A stretch of DNA of 64,000 bases from Microtetraspora niveoalba (GTDB lineage Bacteria; Actinomycetota; Actinomycetes; Streptosporangiales; Streptosporangiaceae), in NCBI RefSeq assembly GCF_001570405.1, contig NZ_BBYM01000035.1, forward strand, positions 28,286-92,285, given 5' to 3'. The notes beneath the pieces were generated by a model. The model saw nothing but the letters and a program-made list of their open reading frames with translations. It had not been told where the DNA came from and did not search any database. The translations under genes and the position numbers were made by a program. Positions 57,806 to 64,000 of this stretch are shown piece after piece (position 1 is the stretch's first letter; the number at the start of each line of letters is the position of its first letter).

Positions 57806-58471
57806 GTGGCTGTGGCCTTGGACAAGTTCCGGCGCCGGGTGGGGGGAGACCCGCCCGGCGACTTCGCGGACCTGGAGCGGTGGGAACGCCGCATCCAGCG
57901 CGGCATGCTGCTCGGACTCGCCATGGGCGTGGTCGCCGGAGTGCTCACCGCGCTGGGCGGCAGGTTCGCCCCCGCGCAGGTGTCCGCGGCCGCGGACCCC
58001 TACCTGTACCTGGCCGTCGTGATCCTGGCCGGCCGCCTGTCGCTCGGGTTCGGCTGGGCGCTGGTCAACTGCACCCTCACCGCGTTCGGCGTGCTGATCT
58101 CCCGGATCCTCTGCGCTGCCGTCATCGGGGGGCAGTCCCCTCTGGACGGCGGCGTGGCCGAGGCCCTCAACCGCCTGCTGTTCCTCATGGTGCTGAGCGG
58201 CCTGCTCGCGTCCGTCACCCGGCTGCGCGACGTGTGGGGCGACGTCGCGGCGGGCGGCCTCGCCCTGCTCTTCCTCGTCGACGTCGTGGACGGCTGCCTG
58301 GGCCGGATGAACGGCGCCGTGCTCCCGGTGTGGGAGTGGGCCGCCGGCGCCGCGGTCGTCCTCGGCGTGGCCTGCGCCCTGTTCCTGCGGCCCACCTTCC
58401 GGTGCCGCCTGAACGCCTCCGGGATCGCCTTCGGGGCCGCCGCCGTCTACACCCTGGCCGCCGCGCTCTAG
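57806..58471 (+). CDS. hypothetical integral membrane protein
   Basis: 221 residues from GTG 57806, preceded by GGGGG at good distance; an in-frame ATG at 57788 adds six. About six membrane helices: GMLLGLAMGVVAGVLTAL, PYLYLAVVILAGRLSLGF, VNCTLTAFGVLISRILC, LLFLMVLSGLLASVT, a helix near 160, and WAAGAAVVLGVACALFL. A charged N-terminus of about 35 residues is cytoplasmic. No family recognised. It precedes proS but is separated by a 146-bp gap. Confidence 0.72.
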   Translation: MAVALDKFRRRVGGDPPGDFADLERWERRIQRGMLLGLAMGVVAGVLTALGGRFAPAQVSAAADPYLYLAVVILAGRLSLGFGWALVNCTLTAFGVLISRILCAAVIGGQSPLDGGVAEALNRLLFLMVLSGLLASVTRLRDVWGDVAAGGLALLFLVDVVDGCLGRMNGAVLPVWEWAAGAAVVLGVACALFLRPTFRCRLNASGIAFGAAAVYTLAAAL

Positions 58472-58617
58472 CGTCGCGCCCTGACGCCGCGCCCCGCCGG
58501 ACGACCACGTAGATCACGGTGGAGCCTGTGGATAACGATGGGCGGTGCGCGGCCCGGAGTCGATAGCCTTAGCACATCGTCTCTCATGAGATCTCCCACC
58601 ACGAGCGAGGAGTAGCC

Positions 58618-60360
58618 GTGCTACTGCGTATGTCGAACCTGTTCCTGCGCACCCTGCGTGAGGATCCGGCGGACGCGGAAGTGCCGAGCCACAAGCTGCT
58701 CGTCCGCGCCGGCTACATCCGGCGGGTCGCGCCCGGCATCTACTCCTGGCTGCCGCTCGGCAAGATCGTCCTGGAGAACGTCACCCGCGTGGTGCGCGAG
58801 GAGATGGACCGGATGGGCGCGCAGGAGGTGCTCTTCCCCGCCCTGCTGCCCCGCGACTACTACGAGGCGACGGGCCGCTGGACCGAGTACGGCGACACGC
58901 TCTTCCGGCTGAAGGACCGCAAGGGCTCCGACTACCTCCTGGGTCCCACCCACGAGGAGATGTTCACCGACATGGTCAAGGGGGAGTACTCCTCCTACAA
59001 GGACTATCCGGTCACCCTCTACCAGATCCAGACGAAGTACCGCGACGAGGCCCGGCCTCGGGCGGGCATCCTGCGCGGACGCGAGTTCGTCATGAAGGAC
59101 TCCTACTCCTTCGACCTCGACGACGACGGCCTCAAGCACTCCTACGAGCAGCACCGCGAGGCCTACATCCGCATCTTCGACCGGCTGGGCATCGACTACC
59201 GCATCTGCTTCGCCATGTCCGGCGCGATGGGCGGCTCCGCCTCCGAGGAGTTCCTCGCGCCCTGCCCGACCGGCGAGGACACCTTCGTCGCCTGCCACAA
59301 CTGCGGGTACGCGGCGAACGCCGAGGCGGTCACCACGCCGGCGCCGCCCGCCGTGACGGCCGAGCAGCCCGCCCTGCGGGTCCTCGACACGCCCGACACC
59401 CCGACCATCGAGTCGCTGGTCGAGCACGTCAACGAGCACTACGGGCTCGGGATCACCGCGGCCGACACCCTCAAGAACATCGTGGTCAAGGTCCGCACAC
59501 CCGGCAGCGACGAGGTCGAGGTCCTCGTCGTCGGCGTGCCCGGCGACCGCGAGGTCGACTTCAAGCGGCTGGAGGCCGCCGTCGCCCCCGGCATCCCCGA
59601 GATCTTCGAGGCCGAGGACTTCGCCAAGCACCCCGGGCTGGTCCGCGGCTACATCGGCCCGCAGGTGCTCGCCTCCCTCGGCATCACCTACCTCGTCGAC
59701 CCGCGCGTCGTCGCCGGCTCCGCCTGGGTCACCGGCGCCAACGAGCCCGGCAAGCACGCGGCCCACGTCGTCGCCGGGCGCGACTTCCAGGCCGACGGCA
59801 CCATCGAGGCGGCGGAGATCCGGGCCGGCGACTCCTGCCCGCGCTGCGCGCACCCGCTGTCGATCGACCGCGGCATCGAGATCGGCCACATCTTCCAGCT
59901 CGGCCGCAAGTACGCCGACGCCGCCGGGCTCGACGCCCTCGGCCCCGACGGCAAGCCGATCCGCGTCACGATGGGCTCGTACGGCGTGGGCGTCTCGCGC
60001 GCCGTCGCCGTGGTCACCGAGCAGCGGCACGACGCCCTCGGCCTGGTGTGGCCGCGGGAGATCGCGCCCGCGGACGTGCACATCGTCGGCACCGGCAAGG
60101 AGAACCAGATCGAGGTGGCGACCCAGCTCGCCGAGGAGCTCGAGGCACGCGGCCTGCGCGTCCTCGTGGACGACCGCCCCGGCGTCTCGCCCGGCGTGAA
60201 GTTCAAGGACTCCGAGCTGCTCGGCATGCCCACCGTGCTGATCATCGGCCGCGGCCTCTCGCAGGGCGTCGCCGAGCTGCGCGACCGCGCCACCGGCGCC
60301 AAGGAGGAGATCCCGCTCGCCGAGGCCGTGGACCGGGTGCTCGCCGCCTGCCGGGCCTGA
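58618..60360 (+). CDS. proS: prolyl-tRNA synthetase
   Basis: 580 residues from GTG 58618 with GAGGAG five bases before (ATG 58630 also in frame). Bacterial-type ProRS with class II motifs 1 ([18 protein letters not shown]), 2 ([20 protein letters not shown]) and 3 ([17 protein letters not shown]), an INS editing domain of YbaK type (about 225-385, KNIVVKV, FEAEDF) that clears Ala-tRNAPro, and a C-terminal anticodon domain. It charges tRNA-Pro. It opens the housekeeping block that includes rimP, nusA and infB. Confidence 0.97.
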   Translation: MLLRMSNLFLRTLREDPADAEVPSHKLLVRAGYIRRVAPGIYSWLPLGKIVLENVTRVVREEMDRMGAQEVLFPALLPRDYYEATGRWTEYGDTLFRLKDRKGSDYLLGPTHEEMFTDMVKGEYSSYKDYPVTLYQIQTKYRDEARPRAGILRGREFVMKDSYSFDLDDDGLKHSYEQHREAYIRIFDRLGIDYRICFAMSGAMGGSASEEFLAPCPTGEDTFVACHNCGYAANAEAVTTPAPPAVTAEQPALRVLDTPDTPTIESLVEHVNEHYGLGITAADTLKNIVVKVRTPGSDEVEVLVVGVPGDREVDFKRLEAAVAPGIPEIFEAEDFAKHPGLVRGYIGPQVLASLGITYLVDPRVVAGSAWVTGANEPGKHAAHVVAGRDFQADGTIEAAEIRAGDSCPRCAHPLSIDRGIEIGHIFQLGRKYADAAGLDALGPDGKPIRVTMGSYGVGVSRAVAVVTEQRHDALGLVWPREIAPADVHIVGTGKENQIEVATQLAEELEARGLRVLVDDRPGVSPGVKFKDSELLGMPTVLIIGRGLSQGVAELRDRATGAKEEIPLAEAVDRVLAACRA

Positions 60361-60397
60361 CACCTGCGTCCGGGCCCGTCTCCGCGGAGCAGCCGTT

Positions 60398-60865
60398 CTA
60401 CGGTGAGACCGCGGGGACGGGCGTGGGCTCGGTCTTGACCGGCGGGGACCCCGAGGTCCTCTCGGCCGGCATCCCGGGGAACGCCCCGACCGCCGGCTGC
60501 CAGCCGTACGCGCGGGTCGCGCCCTCCTGCATCGCCTGGGCGGCGAGCCGCCGCAACGACGCGTCCCCGTCGGCGGCGAGCTCCAGATACGCGGTGACGA
60601 CCCGCTCCTCGATCAGCGAGGCGAGTCGTACGGCGTCGGCCTGGTCCTTCACGTCGAACGGGAGCGGATAGGTCGGGCCGGGCTCGGGCGGTGTGCCGCC
60701 CCGCCGCACGATGAGCGCGCGCAGCCGGTCGCGGCGCGCCCGGTGGGCGTCGAAACCGGCGACGGCCTTCGTGTGCAGCGCGCCGGCGGTCTTCGCCCCG
60801 ACCACTCCGTAGGCGTACACGGCGGCGTGCTCGGCGGCGAGCACCTTGGCGAGCGGGTCGTTCAT
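60398..60865 (-). CDS. DUF4439 ferritin-like protein
   Basis: 155 residues from ATG 60865. Ferritin-like four-helix fold: LAAEHAAVYAYGVVGAKTAG, then FDAHRARRDRLRALIVRRGG, and SLIEERVVTAYLELAADGD. This protein is regularly found beside proS in actinobacteria (for example in mycobacteria). The ATG overlaps the stop of the lipoprotein gene upstream as ATGA, so both are one unit. Metal binding is unproven. Confidence 0.88.
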   Translation of the reverse strand: MNDPLAKVLAAEHAAVYAYGVVGAKTAGALHTKAVAGFDAHRARRDRLRALIVRRGGTPPEPGPTYPLPFDVKDQADAVRLASLIEERVVTAYLELAADGDASLRRLAAQAMQEGATRAYGWQPAVGAFPGMPAERTSGSPPVKTEPTPVPAVSP

Positions 60866-61410
60866 CGCAGCCTCCCGAGCGCGACCACGTGCACGGCTTC
60901 GCAGGCGCCGACGCTGGCCAGGAGCTGGGACAGGACGGGGGAGGCCCCGGCCATCTGTCCTGGCCGGGCCGCCGCCGCGCGCCGTTCCGCGCCGCGCAGG
61001 TCGGCCAGCGAGACGGCGGCCGTCGAGGGGGACGTCGAGGGGGACGTCGAGGGGGACACGGACGGGGAGCCGGACGGAGACGGAGACCCCGACGGCGGCG
61101 GGGACGCGGGGGCGGAGGCGTCCGCGCCCTGCGGGAGCATGCGGTGAAAGGCGGCCAGATGGGCCAGGTGGCGCTGCTCGAAGGGCCGCAGCTCGGCGGC
61201 CAGATCGGTCAGGGAGAGCGCGGCACGCCGGTACAGGGCGACGGTCTGCTCCTTGTCCGCGATCAGCGACCTGAGCAACAGCGTGTCGGGATCGGGACGC
61301 GCGGGCGCCGGGGGTTCGGCGGCGGGAGGCGACGAGCAGCCCGAGACCAGCATCCCGGCGGCCGCGGCGCCCAGCAGCGAGCGCCTCGTCAGCGTCGATC
61401 CTCCGTCCAC
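60862..61410 (-). CDS. Tat-exported lipoprotein, ferritin-like domain
   Basis: 182 residues from GTG 61410. Twin-arginine signal RRSLLGAAAAGMLVSGCSS with a lipobox Cys near residue 21. The mature part has a helical pair (RSLIADKEQTVALYRRAALS, FEQRHLAHLAAFHRML) resembling one half of a ferritin-like bundle. This matches the DUF4439 partner downstream. A Ser/Pro/Thr/Gly linker is encoded by a 12-bp tandem repeat. The start assignment is the best available; no clear ribosome site is visible. Confidence 0.78.
   Translation of the reverse strand: MDGGSTLTRRSLLGAAAAGMLVSGCSSPPAAEPPAPARPDPDTLLLRSLIADKEQTVALYRRAALSLTDLAAELRPFEQRHLAHLAAFHRMLPQGADASAPASPPPSGSPSPSGSPSVSPSTSPSTSPSTAAVSLADLRGAERRAAAARPGQMAGASPVLSQLLASVGACEAVHVVALGRLR
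61022..61057. repeat. 12-bp tandem repeat in the lipoprotein linker
   Basis: Three perfect GTCGAGGGGGAC units encode the repeated STSP-type linker, in frame, so copy number can vary without breaking the gene. Confidence 0.75.
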
Positions 61411-61548
61411 GACACAGCATCGTACGGGGGATGACGCCGTACTCGTGGCCAGGCGTCGCGCTCTTTCCGCCCCGTGGTGTCGATAGGCTGTTGGCACATT
61501 CGGCGAGGTACGCCAATTGAATCAGGCATTTGAATCAGGGAGGTCGGC

Positions 61549-62049
61549 ATGGGCGACGATGCTCGACGCGGCCGCCTTTTGGAGCTGCTCGGCCCGGTGA
61601 TCGCCGCCGAGGGGCTCGATCTGGAGGACGTGACGATCACTCCGGCGGGCAAGCGGCGGCTGGTCCGCGTGGTGGTGGACCGCGACGGCGGCGTGAGCCT
61701 CGACGACGTGGCGGAGGTCAGCCGGTCCGTCTCCAAGGAGCTTGACGAGGCCGACGTGCTGGGCGGCAGCCCGTACGTACTGGAGATCACCTCGCCCGGA
61801 GTCGACCGGCCTCTCACGGAGCCGCGCCACTGGCGGCGGGCCCGTGGCCGGCTGGTCAAGGCCGACCTGAAGGACGGCACTTCCGTCGAGGGGCGGGTGA
61901 CCGGCGCGGACGAGTCCGGCGTGGAGCTGGACGGCGCGCGCCGCATCGATCTCGCGGACCTGGCGCGCGGCCGGGTCCAGGTGGAGTTCAGCCGGGCGGA
62001 CGACGGCCACGGCGATGACCTCGATGAGGACATCGAGGACGAGGGCTAA
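61549..62049 (+). CDS. rimP: ribosome maturation factor RimP
   Basis: 166 residues. RimP marks: [39 protein letters not shown], and [20 protein letters not shown]. It assists 30S assembly. AGGGAGG precedes ATG 61549. An acidic tail ([16 protein letters not shown]) ends the protein. It is first of the conserved rimP-nusA-ylxR-infB series. Confidence 0.95.
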   Translation: MGDDARRGRLLELLGPVIAAEGLDLEDVTITPAGKRRLVRVVVDRDGGVSLDDVAEVSRSVSKELDEADVLGGSPYVLEITSPGVDRPLTEPRHWRRARGRLVKADLKDGTSVEGRVTGADESGVELDGARRIDLADLARGRVQVEFSRADDGHGDDLDEDIEDEG

Positions 62050-62060
62050 GGGGGAGCCTT

Positions 62061-63062
62061 GTGGACATTGACATGAGCGTCCTGCGCAGCCTGGAGCGGG
62101 AGAAGGACATCTCCTTCGACCTTGTCGTCAAGGCGATCGAGGACGCGCTTCTGATCGCCTATTTCCGCACGGAGGGCGCGGCGCAGAAGGCCAGGGCGGA
62201 GCTCGACCGGACGTCCGGGCACGTGAGCATCTGGGCGGCCGAGCTGGGCGAGGGCGGCGAGGTGATCAGGGAGTACGACGACACCCCCGGCAACTTCAGC
62301 CGCATCGCCGCCACCACCGCCAAGCAGGTGATCCTTCAGCAGCTGCGCGACGCCGAGGACGAGATCAACTTCGGTGAGTTCGCCAGCCGCGAGGGCGAGC
62401 TCGTCGCCGGGATCATCCAGCAGGGCAAGGACCCGCGGGTCGTCCTGGTCGACCTCGGGAAGATCGAGGCGATCCTCCCGCACAACGAGCAGGTCCCCGG
62501 CGAGGAGTACAACCACGGCGAGCGGATCCGGTGCTACGTGGTGCAGGTGAAGAAGGGACCGAAGGGGCCGTCGGTGACGCTGTCGCGGACGCACCCCAAC
62601 CTGGTGAAGAAGCTCTTCGCCCTGGAGGTGCCCGAGATCGCCGACGGCACGGTGGACATCGCCGCCATCGCCCGGGAGGCCGGCCACCGCACCAAGATCG
62701 CCGTACGCTCCCGGAAGGGCGGCGTCAACGCCAAGGGCGCCTGCATCGGCCCGATGGGGTCGCGGGTGCGCAACGTGATGACCGAGCTGCACGGCGAGAA
62801 GATCGACATCATCGACTGGTCGGAGGACCCGGCGGAGTTCGTGGGGAATGCCCTGTCGCCCGCGCGTGTTTCCCGTGTCGAGGTCGTGGACGCGGAGGCC
62901 CGCGTCGCCAGGGTGATCGTGCCGGACTACCAGCTCTCGCTGGCGATCGGCAAGGAAGGGCAGAACGCCCGTCTCGCCAACCGGCTCACCGGATGGCGCA
63001 TCGACATCCGGCCGGACACCCAGGAGGCACCGGCCGATCCCGCAGATGCGTCGGCAAGGTAA
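62061..63062 (+). CDS. nusA: transcription termination/antitermination factor NusA
   Basis: 333 residues from GTG 62061 (AAGGGGGAG upstream), 11 bp after rimP. NusA N-terminal domain, S1 domain ([20 protein letters not shown]), then KH1 and KH2 ([20 protein letters not shown]). It binds RNA polymerase and nascent RNA. The acidic repeats of E. coli NusA are absent, as usual in actinobacteria. Confidence 0.97.
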   Translation: MDIDMSVLRSLEREKDISFDLVVKAIEDALLIAYFRTEGAAQKARAELDRTSGHVSIWAAELGEGGEVIREYDDTPGNFSRIAATTAKQVILQQLRDAEDEINFGEFASREGELVAGIIQQGKDPRVVLVDLGKIEAILPHNEQVPGEEYNHGERIRCYVVQVKKGPKGPSVTLSRTHPNLVKKLFALEVPEIADGTVDIAAIAREAGHRTKIAVRSRKGGVNAKGACIGPMGSRVRNVMTELHGEKIDIIDWSEDPAEFVGNALSPARVSRVEVVDAEARVARVIVPDYQLSLAIGKEGQNARLANRLTGWRIDIRPDTQEAPADPADASAR

Positions 63063-63070
63063 GCTGGAAT

Positions 63071-63331
63071 ATGGTGGCCAAAGCGGTCCCGCTGAGAACA
63101 TGCGTGGGCTGCCGGGTTCGCACGGTCAAGTCCGAGCTGCTCCGCTTGGTCGTGGTCGAGGACGTCATCGTCCCCGACCTGCGAGGACGGCTTCCTGGGC
63201 GGGGTGCTTCGCTGCATCCCGCGCTGGGCTGTCTGGAGCTCGCGATGCGTCGCCGCGCGTTCTCCCGCGCTTTTCGCACCGGGAGGACGCTCGATGCGGC
63301 GCGTCTGCGTGACTTCCTGGCGGGGCCTTGA
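63071..63331 (+). CDS. ylxR: YlxR (DUF448) family RNA-binding protein
   Basis: 86 residues. YlxR signature RTCVGCRVRTVKSELLRLV near the start, and GRLPGRGASLHPALGCLELA (usually GRGAYLH; Tyr replaced by Ser here). It lies 8 bp after nusA, in the invariant order nusA-ylxR-infB. YlxR proteins bind RNA, and B. subtilis YlxR is reported to act on RNase P activity or transcription. Confidence 0.93.
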   Translation: MVAKAVPLRTCVGCRVRTVKSELLRLVVVEDVIVPDLRGRLPGRGASLHPALGCLELAMRRRAFSRAFRTGRTLDAARLRDFLAGP

Positions 63332-63535
63332 CGCTCGACGCTGACCGGGTGAATGGTTACCAATTGCTGATCTCAGAGTCGGCATGAGGTCGGAAGAAAC
63401 TGTCTGTAAGGGACGCCGAGTTGATGGGCGGAGTCAGATTGCTATGAGCGCCTGATGAGCACGCGGCGATGAGTACGTCTAGGTAGCGACGGTCCGGCGG
63501 CACTGCCAGCCTCCCGGGCCGAGTTAGGGAGTGCA

Positions 63536-64000
63536 GTGGCGAAGGTCCGGGTTTACGAGCTCGCCAAGGAGTTCGGAGTAGAGAGCAAGGTCGTGATGGC
63601 CAAGCTCACCGAGATGGGCGAGTTCGTGCGATCGGCATCCTCGACGATCGAGGCACCGGTCGTCCGAAAGCTTACGGAGGCGTTCGGTAAGGGCGACTCC
63701 TCCAGGGGCGGCAAGTCGTCTCCCCGTCCGGCGCAGCGACCTGCGCCGAGGCCGGCCGAGGGCCAGGCCGGTGGCGCGGCGGCGCCTGTTGCCCAGTCTC
63801 CGGACGCCGGCGTCAGGCCGGTCCCCAAGCCGGGCCCGCGGCCCGCGCCCCGTCCGGTTCCGATGCCTCACCCGACGCAGCCCGCGCCCGAGGCGGCGCG
63901 GCCCGCGCCGCGTCCGCAGGCCGCACGCCCGGAGGCGCCGCGGCCCGAGGCTCCGCGTCCGGCTGCTCCGGGGCCCCGTCCGAGTGGCGCGGCTCCCAAG
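63536..64000 (+). CDS. infB: translation initiation factor IF-2, 5' part
   Basis: 155 codons from GTG 63536 to the end of the window, still open. The N-terminal IF2-N domain reads [20 protein letters not shown], then [16 protein letters not shown]. It is followed by the long Pro/Ala/Arg-rich linker typical of actinobacterial IF-2. AGGGAG six bases upstream. The GTPase domain lies beyond the window. The 204-bp gap after ylxR shows no other feature. Confidence 0.95.
   Translation, partial: MAKVRVYELAKEFGVESKVVMAKLTEMGEFVRSASSTIEAPVVRKLTEAFGKGDSSRGGKSSPRPAQRPAPRPAEGQAGGAAAPVAQSPDAGVRPVPKPGPRPAPRPVPMPHPTQPAPEAARPAPRPQAARPEAPRPEAPRPAAPGPRPSGAAPK

Noticed and set aside
58621..60363. 580-codon open frame on the minus strand opposite proS
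   Set aside because: It mirrors proS codon by codon and has the Val/Asp/Gly/Leu-rich composition of an antisense frame in GC-rich DNA; proS is unmistakable.
61516..61548. TTGAATCAGG twice before rimP, similar to the TetR palindrome arm
   Set aside because: It is a direct repeat, not an inverted one, and lacks the GATTCAA partner; not counted as a TetR operator.
1..64000. CRISPR arrays, tRNA or rRNA genes, insertion sequences, integrases
   Set aside because: No regularly spaced repeats with unique spacers, no cloverleaf or rRNA text, and no transposase or integrase motif were seen; the tandem repeats found are short and gap-free or within spacers.

Overview
The window is very GC-rich, dense in genes and uses many GTG starts. 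Hanks-type kinases, DUF4081-GNAT, DUF4439 and TetR genes, plus a proS-rimP-nusA-ylxR-infB block, point to a filamentous actinobacterium, probably of the Streptosporangiaceae or a close relative. This is inferred from gene content; no rRNA is present to confirm it.

Layout. 1-2573: the 3' part of a TAP-like alpha/beta hydrolase, a DUF4081 GNAT protein, then a HipA-like kinase/DUF3037 pair with a VapC relic beside it (to 3631). 3683-18843: three receptor-like Ser/Thr kinases (one fused to WD40 propellers), a TetR/MMPL pair with a clear operator, a CHAP protein, a thioesterase, a steroid-type SDR, and the 5-oxoprolinase operon pxpA-pxpB-pxpC. 19126-24241: a MerR/DUF4188 pair, two small genes, an M48 protease and a hypothetical protein. 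24381-35152: an amine/amino-sugar cluster (SIS protein, glucosamine-kinase-like phosphotransferase, polyamine-type ABC transporter, TetR, glycosyltransferase, FAD oxidase, aldehyde dehydrogenase). 35153-36085: a decayed stretch with a 59-bp direct repeat and an HNH relic. 36086-46111: TetR/MDR pair, AlkD, KstR2-like TetR, PhoD-like protein, GH3, an SDR, ATP-grasp, acyl-CoA dehydrogenase and flavin reductase. 46628-57702: regulators, GNATs, CutC, GPP34, APC permease, DUF6986 aldolase, FprA and a second acyl-CoA dehydrogenase. 57806-64000: a membrane protein, then the translation/transcription block proS, DUF4439, lipoprotein, rimP, nusA, ylxR and infB (cut by the window end).

Two regulatory networks can be read from repeated operators. 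(1) A 16-bp palindrome, TTGAATC-N2-GATTCAA, lies beside the glucosamine-kinase-like gene and, with one mismatch, between the TetR gene at 30278-30886 and the glycosyltransferase operon. It ties the two halves of the amine/amino-sugar cluster together. (2) Five sites matching the mycobacterial KstR2 consensus AnCAAGnnCTTGnT lie upstream of the KstR2-like TetR gene, the PhoD-like gene, a hydroxysteroid-type SDR, the flavin reductase/acyl-CoA dehydrogenase operon and a second acyl-CoA dehydrogenase. This suggests a small, scattered ring- or sterol-catabolic regulon.

The most unusual single gene is the ABC ATPase at 28360-30291. Its C-terminal TOBE domain is split by about 300 residues of acidic, low-complexity sequence. 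Several enzymes appear to have lost catalytic residues: the SDR at 42467 and the PhoD-like protein at 39422. No CRISPR array, insertion sequence, tRNA or rRNA gene was seen.
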